Below are positions 8,894-16,755 of a stretch of DNA of 64,000 nucleotides, one piece after another. This stretch comes from Humibacillus xanthopallidus (GTDB lineage: Bacteria; Actinomycetota; Actinomycetes; Actinomycetales; Dermatophilaceae), in assembly GCF_006717145.1 (NCBI RefSeq), contig NZ_VFQF01000003.1, forward strand, positions 62,001 through 126,000, given 5' to 3'. Under the pieces are notes generated by a model. That model had not been told where the DNA came from, made no database searches, and was given only the letters and a program-made list of their open reading frames with translations. A program made the position numbers and the translations under genes. Position 1 is the stretch's first letter. Each line of letters opens with the position of its first letter.

Positions 8894-10069
8894 GTGGAGG
8901 CGCCGTCGGAGGGCCCCGCTCGCGACCTGCTCGCCGAGCTCGACACGATCGCGCTCGTCGACCACCACGTGCACGGTGCGTTCCGCGCCTCCCCCGAGCG
9001 GACGGCATACGACAACGCCCTCAACGAGGCTGACACCGAGCCGCTGCCCGCACGCGTCGACCCCTTCGACACCCAGGTCGGCTTCGCGATCCGCCGATGG
9101 TGCGCGCCGGTGCTCGGGCTCGAGCCGCATGCGAGCCCCGACGACTACTGGGCGCGGCGGGCCGAGCTCGGCGAGGCGGAGGTCAACCGCCGCTTCCTCT
9201 CCGCAGCCGGCGTGAGCGACTGGCTCGTCGACACGGGCCACCGCGCCGACGACCTGCTCACGCCCGAGGCGCTCGCGGCCGCGAGCGGCGGCCGCGCACA
9301 CGAGGTCGTGCGACTCGAGACCCTGGCCGAGCAGCTCGCGTCAGCCGACACCCCACCGCAGCGGTATGCCGCCGCCTTCCGCTCGCTGCTCGCCGAGCGG
9401 GTGCGTGGCGCGGTCGCGGTGAAGTCCGTGCTCGCCTACCGCGCCGGGTTCGACGTCGACCTCAGCCGACCGAGCGACGCCGTGGTCGCCCGGCACGCCG
9501 GCAGCTGGGCGCGGGACGTCGCGAGGTCGGGGTCGGTTCGTCTCACCGACCAGCAGCTCATCGCCTTCGGCATCCACGAGGCGATCGATCTAGGACTGCC
9601 CCTCCAGCTGCACGTCGGCCTCGGCGACCGCGACATGGACCTGCGGCGGTCGGACCCGCTGCTGCTCACCGACTTCCTGCGCCAGCCGGCCGTTCGCCGG
9701 GTGCCGGTCATGCTCCTGCACTGCTACCCGTTCGAGCGCGAGGCCGGCTACCTCGCCCAGGCGTTCGGCAACGTCTACCTCGACGTCGGTCTTTCGGTGA
9801 GCTTCGTCGGCGCTCGCTCGACCTCGCTCGTCGCCCGCAGCCTCGAGCTCGCCCCCTTCCACAAGGTGCTCTACAGCTCAGACGCGTGCGGCCCGGCCGA
9901 CCTGCACCTGCTCGGGGCCCGCCTCTGGCGGCAGGCGATGGCCCGCGTCGTGGGCGGCTTCGTCGCCCGGGGCGAGTGGTGCCAGGCCGACGCCAGCCGG
10001 GTCGCGCGGATGATCGCGCGCGACAACGCCGTGCACGCCTATCCGGGTCTCAGGAGATCGACAGGGTGA
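8894..10069 (+). CDS. amidohydrolase family protein (FluG N-domain-like)
   Basis: 391 aa from a GTG that begins one base after the upstream stop codon, with GAGG-like purines overlapping the upstream end. The metal-binding motif HHVHG lies near residue 20, LQLHVGLGDRD near 240, a later MLLHCYPFE near 275, and YSSDA near 330, the pattern of TIM-barrel amidohydrolases using His/Asp metal ligands. It belongs with the amidohydrolase half of FluG-type proteins. The likely job is hydrolysis of an amide made or used by the preceding ligase, that is, a paired gamma-glutamyl pathway; this is inferred from gene fusion in fungi. Confidence 0.85.
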   Translation: MEAPSEGPARDLLAELDTIALVDHHVHGAFRASPERTAYDNALNEADTEPLPARVDPFDTQVGFAIRRWCAPVLGLEPHASPDDYWARRAELGEAEVNRRFLSAAGVSDWLVDTGHRADDLLTPEALAAASGGRAHEVVRLETLAEQLASADTPPQRYAAAFRSLLAERVRGAVAVKSVLAYRAGFDVDLSRPSDAVVARHAGSWARDVARSGSVRLTDQQLIAFGIHEAIDLGLPLQLHVGLGDRDMDLRRSDPLLLTDFLRQPAVRRVPVMLLHCYPFEREAGYLAQAFGNVYLDVGLSVSFVGARSTSLVARSLELAPFHKVLYSSDACGPADLHLLGARLWRQAMARVVGGFVARGEWCQADASRVARMIARDNAVHAYPGLRRSTG

Positions 10070-10275
10070 TTTCTCTGGCGCGGAGCACCGTGCGGTGTCA
10101 TGCTCGAGGGAAGCAGGGCATGCAGGACGGCCGTCGCGCCCAGGCGCACAACGCAGGATCGACGGCTCGTGGGCGTTTTGCGGAGAAAGGTCGTTTTCAG
10201 ATCTGCTCGATGTGATGCAATCTTCACCGAACCCCTCGCGCAGCCATCAGTTCAGGTTCTACACTGGTGGGTAGC

Positions 10276-10403
10276 GAAGGGTTGGGCCCGCACGAACCGC
10301 GCCCAGCCCTTCTGCTTGTGCTGGCTCGCACTGTCCCCCTGTCGGTGCGAGCCAGCTCACGCAGAGAAGGACCCGGATGCCTCTGGCACCCGGGTCCTTC
10401 TCT
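10276..10403. other. three tandem hairpins in a 360-bp gap
   Basis: Inside the 10,070-10,429 gap lie three consecutive stems: 10276-10287 with 10301-10312 (12 bp, one G-U), 10320-10331 with 10345-10356 (12 bp, perfect, loop containing CCCCC) and 10363-10376 with 10390-10403 (14 bp, perfect). A -10-like TACACT is at 10260-10265, just before the first stem, but no good -35. The array could be a structured small RNA, or a compound bidirectional terminator for the amidohydrolase gene and the convergent gene ending at 10430. The rest of the gap shows nothing else. Confidence 0.55.
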
Positions 10404-10429
10404 GTCTGGCGTGTGTGGCCTGCCGGCGA

Positions 10430-11644
10430 TCAGCTCGCGCTGTCGCCCTCCTGGGCGAGGCGGGCCTTGGCCGAGCCCCGCGGCGAGGCCTTCGTGGAGG
10501 CGCCGTTGATGGTGCCGCCCTCGACCGCGTCGGAGGTGATGGCGTCGGAGTCCGGCGTCGGGTCGACGGCGGTGACCTGACCCTCCAGCTCGTCCTTGGC
10601 GTCGCCGGCCGCGTCGACCGCAGCATCCTTCGCGTCAACGGCCGCGTCCTTGGCGTCGCCTGCGGCTTCGACCAGAGCGTCCTTCGCGTCGCCAGCGGCA
10701 TCCTTGGCCTCGTCGACGGCCTCACCGGAGTGGTCCTTGGCGTCGGCGATGGCCGACTGGCCCTTGGCCGCGAGGTCGCCGGCCTTGTCCTTGGCCGCGT
10801 CGGCGAGCTCGGCGCCCTTCTCCTTGGCCTTGGCGGCGGCGTCGGTCACGGCCTCCTTGGCGGCCTCGACCTGCACGGCGGCCTTGTCCTTGAGCGTGCT
10901 GCCGGTCGAGCCGTAGCTGCTCGTGCCGGCGGCGCCGGGCGACGTCTCGAGGGGCGTGGCCCACGGGTCGTCGGCCTTCTGCTGCTGCTTGCGGAACGCC
11001 GCGACGGCAGCGACAGCCGCCGCCGCGAGACCGATCCCGATGAGCCACTTCGTGCGGCTGTGCCGGCGCTTGGCGACGGCGTCACCGGTGAGGACGGCAT
11101 ACGCGTCCTTGCTCCGGTCGCCGGCGACGAACGCGGCCTCCTTGGCCTGCTCGAGGTGCGGGGCCGCGGCCTCCATCGCCTGGTGCGACCCGGCCGCGAG
11201 GGCCGCGGTCGCGGTGGCGATGGCTGCGCCGACCTTGGGCAGCACGGTGTCGACGAAGGTCGCCTGGGCGGCCTCCACCCTCGGCTTGGCCCGGTCGGCC
11301 GCCTCGTGCAGGGCCTCGCCTGCAGCCTCTCGTGCCTGGTAGGCGGCCTCGGTGAGGCGCTCCTTGGCGGTGTCGGCGGCGTCCTGGATCACGGGCGTGG
11401 CAGCGACCTTCGCCGCGACGAGCTTCTCCTTCGCGACGGCGGCGGCGTCGCTGGCAGCCGGCCCGGCTGCCGCGCGGGCCGCGTCGAGCCGGTCTTTGGC
11501 CGCCTCTGCGGCAACGCTCGCCTGGTCGGCAGCGGTGCTCTTGAGGGCGTCGAGACGCTCCCCTGTGGAGCTGCTGACGTCGATTGCCGCCGCGCGTGCC
11601 TGGTCTACAGCCGCCTCCGTGCGGGACTGCTTGGTGCGAAACAT
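10430..11644 (-). CDS. Ala/Lys/Asp-rich helical-repeat membrane-anchored protein
   Basis: 404 aa starting at an ATG preceded by AGGAGG eight nt upstream (the longer frame to 11662 is not needed). The N-terminal ~200 residues are Ala/Lys/Glu-rich predicted helix (ADQASVAAEAAKDRLDAARA). A single membrane segment follows near residues 208-226 (WLIGIGLAAAAVAAVAAF). The C-terminal half is built of KDAAVDAAGDAKDA-type repeats of about 11 residues, the pattern of LEA-like or apolipoprotein-like amphipathic helices. Function is unknown; roles in membrane or stress protection are plausible only by analogy. It is followed on the same strand, 95 bp upstream, by another Lys-rich helical protein. Confidence 0.8.
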   Translation of the reverse strand: MFRTKQSRTEAAVDQARAAAIDVSSSTGERLDALKSTAADQASVAAEAAKDRLDAARAAAGPAASDAAAVAKEKLVAAKVAATPVIQDAADTAKERLTEAAYQAREAAGEALHEAADRAKPRVEAAQATFVDTVLPKVGAAIATATAALAAGSHQAMEAAAPHLEQAKEAAFVAGDRSKDAYAVLTGDAVAKRRHSRTKWLIGIGLAAAAVAAVAAFRKQQQKADDPWATPLETSPGAAGTSSYGSTGSTLKDKAAVQVEAAKEAVTDAAAKAKEKGAELADAAKDKAGDLAAKGQSAIADAKDHSGEAVDEAKDAAGDAKDALVEAAGDAKDAAVDAKDAAVDAAGDAKDELEGQVTAVDPTPDSDAITSDAVEGGTINGASTKASPRGSAKARLAQEGDSAS

Positions 11645-11738
11645 GCGTCCTCCTAGGTCCAAACGTCCTTACCCATCCTGCCAACATCCGCCACGCGACA
11701 CACCACCCTTGGCGTATGCGGTGTCGTCGCGGCGCAGA

Positions 11739-12170
11739 TCACACTCCGTGAGGTGGTGGCGGAGTCGCACCCGGCTCGCCGGGCACGGGCGGACGCGGGG
11801 CGTCCGGGTCGACGGGGAAGGTGGCATGGTTGGGCGAATCCGCCTCTGCCGCAGGCGATCCCGCAGGAGGCGGTGTGGACGTGCTCTGCGAGGTGCTCGG
11901 TGAGCCCTCCGCGACCTTGTCGACACCCTTGCCGACGGTCTGCTTGGCCTTGGCGACCTTGTCGGCGTACTTCCCGTCGGTCTTCGCGTCGATCGTCGTC
12001 GCGGCCTTCTCGACGTAGCCGTCGATCTTCTCGCGGTTCTGGGCGGTGAGGTCACCCGCCTTCTCGCGAGCCTGCTTCGCAGCAGTGGTCGCTGCCTCCT
12101 GCAGCTCCTTGGCCTTCTTGTCGAGCTCGAGCTCCTCGGCCTTCTTCTTCATCTTGTCCAGGAACGACAT
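11739..12170 (-). CDS. Rv0909/MT0933-type antitoxin-like protein
   Basis: 143 aa. Residues 1-85 (MSFLDKMKKKAEELELDKKA, then KIDGYVEKAATTIDAKTDGK and YADKVAKAKQTV) match the small Lys-rich MT0933-like antitoxin family typified by mycobacterial Rv0909. A Pro/Ser-rich tail of about 55 residues follows (PPPAGSPAAEAD...GATPPPPHGV), which is longer than usual. A GAGAGGACC purine stretch precedes the ATG. In Mycobacterium a START-domain-like toxin is adjacent; none is adjacent here, so the name records family membership only. Confidence 0.75.
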   Translation of the reverse strand: MSFLDKMKKKAEELELDKKAKELQEAATTAAKQAREKAGDLTAQNREKIDGYVEKAATTIDAKTDGKYADKVAKAKQTVGKGVDKVAEGSPSTSQSTSTPPPAGSPAAEADSPNHATFPVDPDAPRPPVPGEPGATPPPPHGV

Positions 12171-12314
12171 CAGGGTCCTCTCGTCAGGTTCGGTTCTGTG
12201 TCAGGTGTTCTGGTGTCGTGCGGTTCTCTGTGCCACTCTCCTTGCGCAACGACCCGCCCGGCGCCCGCGTGCCCGACCGGACGGCATACCTGCGCGTCGT
12301 GCAAGGATTGGCCC

Positions 12315-12833
12315 ATGAAGGCAACCCTGCACACGAACCATGGCGACATCGTCGTCGAGCTCTTCCCTCACCAGGCTCCCAAGACGGTCGACAACTTCGT
12401 CGGCCTCGCCAAGGGTGAGAAGGACTACAAGGACGATGCCGGCCGCACCTCACCCACGCCGTTCTACGACGGGCTCATCTTCCACCGCATCATCCCCAAC
12501 TTCATGATCCAGGGCGGCTGCCCCGTCGGCCAGGGCTTCGGTGGCCCGGGCTACACGTTCGACGACGAGATCAGCCCCGACAAGGACTTCACGAAGCCCT
12601 ACATGCTCGCCATGGCCAACGCCGGCAAGCGGATGGGCAAGGGCACCAACGGCTCCCAGTTCTTCATCACGACCGCTCCCACGACGTGGCTGCAGGGCAA
12701 GCACACGATCTTCGGTGAGGTCGCCGACGGTGCGTCGCGCGAGGTCGTCGACAAGATCGGCGCCGTCGCGACCGGCCCGAACGACAAGCCGCGCGAGGAC
12801 GTCATCATCAACTCGGTCACCATCGAGGACTGA
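12315..12833 (+). CDS. ppiA: cyclophilin-type peptidyl-prolyl isomerase
   Basis: 172 aa from ATG 12315, with AAGGA eight nt upstream. It carries the cyclophilin core: FHRIIPNFMIQGG (catalytic Arg), GTNGSQFFIT (Gln and Phe contacts), and WLQGKHTIFGEV (Trp and His). No signal peptide, so a cytosolic proline isomerase that assists folding. In mycobacteria and streptomycetes ppiA sits in the same place between the tRNA-Ala region and crgA. A terminator follows immediately. Confidence 0.95.
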   Translation: MKATLHTNHGDIVVELFPHQAPKTVDNFVGLAKGEKDYKDDAGRTSPTPFYDGLIFHRIIPNFMIQGGCPVGQGFGGPGYTFDDEISPDKDFTKPYMLAMANAGKRMGKGTNGSQFFITTAPTTWLQGKHTIFGEVADGASREVVDKIGAVATGPNDKPREDVIINSVTIED

Positions 12834-12854
12834 GCAGCCCACCCGCACGACCCT

Positions 12855-12879
12855 GAGGCCCGGCCAATGGCCGGGCCTC
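12855..12879 (+). terminator. ppiA terminator
   Basis: Perfect 11-bp stem GAGGCCCGGCC with GGCCGGGCCTC and a 3-nt AAT loop, 21 bp after the ppiA stop. The ATG of the longest possible rhomboid reading frame (12867) sits in this loop, which argues against that start. Confidence 0.8.
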
Positions 12880-12908
12880 ACGAGACAGACGAGACGGCAG
12901 GGATTCCT

Positions 12909-13898
12909 TTGTCCGACAATGGAACCGGGGGAACCGGGGGAACCGGAGGGCCCGGGGGCACCTGGGGGCCGGGAGACCAGCCGCCTGCGGGCGCTGGACC
13001 GGTGAACCCCCCTGTCGTCCCGCCCGTCTGCCCGCGCCACCCCGATCGCGAGTCCTACGTCCGCTGCCAGCGGTGCGGCCGCCCGACGTGCCCCGAGTGC
13101 CAGCGACCCGCCGCGGTCGGCATCCAGTGCGTCGACTGCGTCCGCGAGGCCGCTCGGACGAGCCCCTCGGCCCGCACCGTCTTCGGCGGGCGTGCCACCG
13201 ACGGTCGACCCGTCGTCACCCTCACGATCATCGGCCTGTGCGCCGCCGTCTATCTGCTCCAGCGAGTCGCCCCCGCCATCACCGACCGGTTCTCCTTCGT
13301 GCCGGCCCTCGGCTGGACGGAGCCGTGGCGCTTCGTCACCGCGGCCTTCCTGCACTCGCCGTACACGATCTTCCACATCCTGCTCAACATGTTCGCGCTG
13401 TGGTCGCTGGGGCAGTACCTCGAGCCGATGCTCGGTCGGGCCCGGTTCGCGGCCATCTACCTCATCAGTGGCATCGGCGGCCAGGTGGCAGTCGTCCTCC
13501 TCGCGGGGTCCCCGACGGTCGTCGGCCTCAACACGGGCATCGACGAGGCCTGGCTGACGCCCGTCGTCGGGGCGTCCGGCGCGATCTTCGGCCTCTTCGG
13601 TGCGCTGCTCATCCTCAACCGCCACCTCGGCCGCTCGTCGGCCGCGATGTATGTCGTCATCGCGATCAACGCGGCGTTCGGCTTCTTCTACCCCAACATC
13701 TCCTGGCAGGCGCACCTCGGGGGTTTCGTCGTCGGCCTGGCGTGCGCCGGCGTCGTCGTGGCGTTCCGCGGCCGCCGGCAGCAGCTCGTCTGGGCCTCCC
13801 TCGGCGGCATCCTCGTCGTGCTCGTCGCCGTCACCGTCGCGAAGTACCTCAGCATCCCCGAGGTCATCCGCATGATCGACTCGAGCAGCTTCGGCTGA
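12909..13898 (+). CDS. rhomboid family intramembrane serine protease with zinc-ribbon N-domain
   Basis: 329 aa from TTG 12909, preceded by CAGGGA six nt upstream; an ATG at 12867 lies in the ppiA terminator and is less likely. A Gly/Pro-rich leader is followed by a B-box-like zinc cluster (CPRHPDR, RCQRCGRPTCPEC, QCVDC). Then come six or more membrane segments. The catalytic serine is in GASGAIFG and the partner histidine in WQAHLGG. HILLNMFALWSLG holds the conserved His-Asn of transmembrane helix 2. It should cut transmembrane substrates within the membrane; its targets are unknown. The same neighbour order (PPIase, rhomboid, crgA) is found in Streptomyces. Confidence 0.93.
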   Translation: MSDNGTGGTGGTGGPGGTWGPGDQPPAGAGPVNPPVVPPVCPRHPDRESYVRCQRCGRPTCPECQRPAAVGIQCVDCVREAARTSPSARTVFGGRATDGRPVVTLTIIGLCAAVYLLQRVAPAITDRFSFVPALGWTEPWRFVTAAFLHSPYTIFHILLNMFALWSLGQYLEPMLGRARFAAIYLISGIGGQVAVVLLAGSPTVVGLNTGIDEAWLTPVVGASGAIFGLFGALLILNRHLGRSSAAMYVVIAINAAFGFFYPNISWQAHLGGFVVGLACAGVVVAFRGRRQQLVWASLGGILVVLVAVTVAKYLSIPEVIRMIDSSSFG

Positions 13899-13933
13899 CC
13901 GCCCCTCGTCTGTCCCCTGGCGCCGGGGACGAC

Positions 13934-13971
13934 AACGGCCGAGCGCATCGACGATGTGCTCGGCCGTTTGC
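13934..13971 (+). terminator. rhomboid gene terminator
   Basis: Perfect 11-bp stem AACGGCCGAGC (13934-13944) with GCTCGGCCGTT (13958-13968), followed by TTG, 35 bp after the stop codon. Confidence 0.75.
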
Positions 13972-13985
13972 GTGTCCGCGGCCGG

Positions 13986-14090
13986 TTGTCCACCGCTGTG
14001 GACAAGGTTGTGGACGTAGTTACAGACGTGTCATTCATGCACAGGCTGGGGAAAAGCTTGTGGACAACCTGTCGATCAGGGTGTGGACGA
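13986..14090. promoter_or_regulatory. cluster of five DnaA-box-like sites
   Basis: Two exact matches to the actinobacterial DnaA box TTGTCCACA, both on the minus strand (13997-14005 and 14059-14067), and three near matches: TTGTCCACC at 13986-13994, TGTGGACGT at 14009-14017 and TGTGGACGA at 14082-14090. The first two form a tight inverted repeat TTGTCCAC-N4-GTGGACAA. The cluster sits between the rhomboid terminator and the 3' end of crgA, in non-coding DNA. It is not the usual dnaA-dnaN oriC, so a DnaA-titration or control site is inferred. Confidence 0.7.
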
Positions 14091-14142
14091 CGGTGTCGAC
14101 CGCCTCCCTCCCCGGCGGCAGGTGCCCTGATCTGGAGGGGGG

Positions 14143-14394
14143 TCAGCGCCAGCGCATCGTCATGATGAAGCCGCCCATGAGCAGGGCGAAGCCGATGCCG
14201 AGGTTCCAGACGCCGATGGCCTCGATGGGGTACTTGTAGGCCGTCACGTAGTAGACGACGATCCACAGCAGGCCGAGCACGAGCAAGGTGATGAAGACCG
14301 GTGCCCACCATGTCGGGTTGGGCTCGGTCGCCTTGCTACGGGGCGGCGGGGTGTAGGTGGTCGACTTGTGGTCTCGACCCTTCGACTCGGGCAC
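14143..14394 (-). CDS. crgA: cell division protein CrgA
   Basis: 83 aa from GTG 14394, preceded by AAGGAG eight nt upstream. It has a short basic cytosolic segment (ESKGRDHKSTTYTPPPRS) and two membrane helices: WWAPVFITLLVLGLLWIVVY and VWNLGIGFALLMGGFIMTM, the standard CrgA layout and length. CrgA binds FtsZ, FtsQ and penicillin-binding proteins in mycobacteria and controls septation in Streptomyces. It is transcribed away from the DUF881 gene and toward the rhomboid gene. Confidence 0.95.
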   Translation of the reverse strand: MPESKGRDHKSTTYTPPPRSKATEPNPTWWAPVFITLLVLGLLWIVVYYVTAYKYPIEAIGVWNLGIGFALLMGGFIMTMRWR

Positions 14395-14546
14395 TGCTCT
14401 CTCCTTGCTGTGAGGTGAGCCAAGGGTAACCAATGGCGATGCCGGCCGTGAGCGACGAGCGGGCGGGTGACCTCATGACACCCCTGGACTGGCCCACGAG
14501 GCACAATGGTGTCGGCGCGGAGAGGCCGCGCCGAGCGAGGACCGCG

Positions 14547-15374
14547 ATGACGAGCGCCACCCCGCCTGCCGACTCCCCGGAGGCGCAGACGGACGACACG
14601 GACGAGCCGGCGACGGGGCAGCAGCCCCCGCCCCCGGCTCCGTCGTCGCACCTGCGCCCGCGCCTCACGTGGCGCCTCGTCGTTCCCGTCGTCACCGCCG
14701 CCGCGGGCCTGATGTTCGCGATGAGCTTCCAGGCCGCCCAGGGCAGCGACCTGCGCGCCGACCGCGACCTGCCGCAGCTCATCATGGACGGCGACGCGAG
14801 GGTGTCGGCCAAGGCCGCGCAGCTCGACACGCTGCGCACCGAGGTCGACGCCCTCTCGAAGACGAGCGCCCCTTCGGACCAGCGGCTCGCCAGTCTCAAC
14901 GAGCGGGCGGACGCGCTCGCCCAGACGGCTGCGACGACCAAGGTGCGCGGCGGCGCACTCGAGGTCGCGCTCGACGACGCGCACCGCACGGTCGACTCGC
15001 TGCCCGACGGCTTCACAGCCGACGACATCGTCGTGCACCAGCAGGACGTGCAGGCCGTCGTCAACGCACTCTGGGCCTCGGGCGCCGAGGCGATGATGAT
15101 CCAGGACCAGCGGGTGATCTCCACGAGCGCCGTGCGCTGCGTCGGCAACACCCTCATCCTCCAGGGCCGCGTCTATGCCCCGCCCTACCGCATCAAGGCC
15201 ATCGGCGACGTCGAGCGCATGCAGCGCGGCCTCGACGGTGACACGGCCGTGGGCATCTACAAGCAGTACGTCGACGCCGTCGGCCTCGGCTGGTCGGCCA
15301 AGACCCTGGGCAACGTCGAGTTCCCGGCCTACTCCGGCTCGGTCGACTTCCAGTACGCCACCCCCCTTCAGTGA
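14547..15374 (+). CDS. DUF881 family membrane-anchored protein
   Basis: 275 aa from ATG 14547 with GAGG eight nt upstream. After a Pro-rich cytosolic leader, one membrane helix (RLVVPVVTAAAGLMFAMSF) anchors an extracytoplasmic domain with a coiled-coil stretch (SLNERADALAQTAATTKVRG) and the DUF881 core (NALWASGAEAMMIQDQRVIS, then GRVYAPPYRIKAIGD). It matches mycobacterial Rv0012 in position and type. Role in envelope growth is suspected from location beside crgA and the pkn/pbp cluster, but not established. The pabA gene starts 7 bp later. Confidence 0.9.
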   Translation: MTSATPPADSPEAQTDDTDEPATGQQPPPPAPSSHLRPRLTWRLVVPVVTAAAGLMFAMSFQAAQGSDLRADRDLPQLIMDGDARVSAKAAQLDTLRTEVDALSKTSAPSDQRLASLNERADALAQTAATTKVRGGALEVALDDAHRTVDSLPDGFTADDIVVHQQDVQAVVNALWASGAEAMMIQDQRVISTSAVRCVGNTLILQGRVYAPPYRIKAIGDVERMQRGLDGDTAVGIYKQYVDAVGLGWSAKTLGNVEFPAYSGSVDFQYATPLQ

Positions 15375-15381
15375 GAGCCAG

Positions 15382-16011
15382 ATGACCCGCATCCTCGTCG
15401 TCGACAACTACGACAGCTTCGTCTACACCATCGTCGGCTACCTCGAGCAGCTCGGTGCCGAGTGCACCGTGGTGCGCAACGACGCGGTGGCACCGGAGGA
15501 GGCGGCGGCATACGACGGCGTCCTCGTCTCGCCCGGCCCCGGCACGCCCGAGGAGGCGGGGGTCTCGATGGCCATCATCGAAGAGTGCGCCCGGCTCGAG
15601 AAGCCGATGTTCGGCGTGTGCCTCGGCCACCAGGCGCTCGGCGTCGTCTGTGGAGCAACCGTCGGCCGCGCGCCCGAGCTGCTCCACGGCAAGACCTCGC
15701 TCGTGCACCACGACGGCACGGGCGTTCTCGAGGGGCTGCCCGACCCGTTCACGGCGACGCGCTACCACTCGCTGACGATCGACCCCTCGACCCTGCCCGA
15801 CGAGCTCGTCGCGACGGGCCACACCGACTCGGGGCTCGTCATGGCGGTGCGCCACCGCGACCTGCCCCTGCACGGGGTGCAGTTCCACCCCGAGAGCGTC
15901 CTCACCGAGGGCGGTCACCGCATGCTCGCGAACTTCCTCGCGATGTGCGGCGACACCGGTGCCGTGGCGCGCTCTGCGGGCCTCAGCCCGCTGGTCACCG
16001 CCGCCGTCTGA
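15382..16011 (+). CDS. pabA: aminodeoxychorismate/anthranilate synthase glutaminase subunit
   Basis: 209 aa class I glutamine amidotransferase. The nucleophile cysteine is in GVCLGHQALG (~78), with the oxyanion segment VSPGPGTPEEAG (~50) and the catalytic His-Glu in QFHPESVLTEGG (~170). It releases ammonia from glutamine for folate or tryptophan precursor synthesis. The partner pabB/trpE is not in the window; the gene at this conserved place is often named trpG, and the sequence alone does not decide between the two. ATG 15382 is preceded by GAGAG. Confidence 0.9.
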   Translation: MTRILVVDNYDSFVYTIVGYLEQLGAECTVVRNDAVAPEEAAAYDGVLVSPGPGTPEEAGVSMAIIEECARLEKPMFGVCLGHQALGVVCGATVGRAPELLHGKTSLVHHDGTGVLEGLPDPFTATRYHSLTIDPSTLPDELVATGHTDSGLVMAVRHRDLPLHGVQFHPESVLTEGGHRMLANFLAMCGDTGAVARSAGLSPLVTAAV

Positions 16012-16056
16012 CCGCACCGCACCCCACCCCCCAGCCGCCCACCCCGGGGCCAGCGA

Positions 16057-16112
16057 CACACCTCAGGGCCGGGCGCACGCGGCATACGAGGTGTGCGTGG
16101 CCCTGAGGTGTG
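16057..16112. repeat. extragenic palindrome A containing GGCATAC
   Basis: Perfect 14-bp arms CACACCTCAGGGCC (16057-16070) and GGCCCTGAGGTGTG (16099-16112), extended by an inner GCGCAC/GTGTGC pairing, with GGCATAC (16081) in the loop. It probably serves as the pabA terminator. A diverged copy lies at 16756-16827. Confidence 0.7.
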
Positions 16113-16261
16113 CGTCTGCGGAGTCCGGGGACCTCTGGCCCTTGCGGTGGCAGGCGCCCGGGTTACGTTCGAGGTGAGGGAGCCTGCGGGCGGAGATCGT
16201 CCCGGGGCGGTGGGGCGCAAGCAGCGTCCGGGTGGGCGTCGGACGAAAGGATCTGACCGCT

Positions 16262-16708
16262 ATGACCAAGGAGCTGCACACGCGGAGCACGCACGTCGAC
16301 GCCCCGGTCGAGAAGGTCTTCGACTACGTCAAGGACCCCCACCACTTCTTCGAGGCGTTCGACGAGGAGTGGCGCCGCCACATGGCGCTCGTCGACGTGC
16401 ACACCACCCCGGAGGGGGTCGGGTCGACCGCCAGGCTGATGGGGCGGATGTTCCTCTTCTTCCACATGGAGTGGACGTTGACCCGTGAGGAGTACGTCCC
16501 GAACGAGCGCATCGTCGACCACGCCAACACCGGCGGGGTGTGGACGTTCACGTTCGCGCCCGACGAGACCGGCACGACCCTGACGGGGTCCTTCGGCTGG
16601 TCGAGCAAGGTGCCGCTCGTCGGCGAGGTGATGGACCGGTTCGGATGGAACGGCGACGACGACCTCGATCTCATGCTCGCCAACCTCAAGAAGGCCATCG
16701 AGATCTGA
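16262..16708 (+). CDS. SRPBCC (START/polyketide-cyclase fold) family protein
   Basis: 148 aa from ATG 16262. It opens with a typical SRPBCC strand-helix (STHVDAPVEKVFDYVKDPHH) and ends with the long C-terminal helix (DLDLMLANLKKAIEI). The family binds hydrophobic ligands in a helix-grip cavity. No catalytic residues can be assigned. It is a single gene flanked on both sides by related GGCATAC-containing palindromes and converges with pknB. Confidence 0.82.
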   Translation: MTKELHTRSTHVDAPVEKVFDYVKDPHHFFEAFDEEWRRHMALVDVHTTPEGVGSTARLMGRMFLFFHMEWTLTREEYVPNERIVDHANTGGVWTFTFAPDETGTTLTGSFGWSSKVPLVGEVMDRFGWNGDDDLDLMLANLKKAIEI

Positions 16709-16755
16709 TCGTCGTCAGCGACACCGGCGGTCAGGCGGCAGCCGCACACCCCGGA

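Noticed and set aside
10320-10356. 6C small RNA
   Set aside because: Only one loop has a C run and it is five long; the two-stem 6C pattern is not met.
10100-11656. 518-aa plus-strand frame
   Set aside because: Antisense to the Ala/Lys-rich helical-repeat protein, which has a proper AGGAGG site.
11739-12170. Complete toxin-antitoxin module
   Set aside because: Only the Rv0909-type antitoxin-like gene is present; the adjacent genes are a helical-repeat protein and ppiA, neither a toxin.
12867-12908. Upstream ATG start for the rhomboid protein
   Set aside because: It lies in the loop of the ppiA terminator and has no ribosome site; TTG 12909 has one.
13986-14090. Chromosomal oriC
   Set aside because: Only five boxes in ~105 bp, no dnaA or dnaN beside it, and gene order places oriC to the left of the window.
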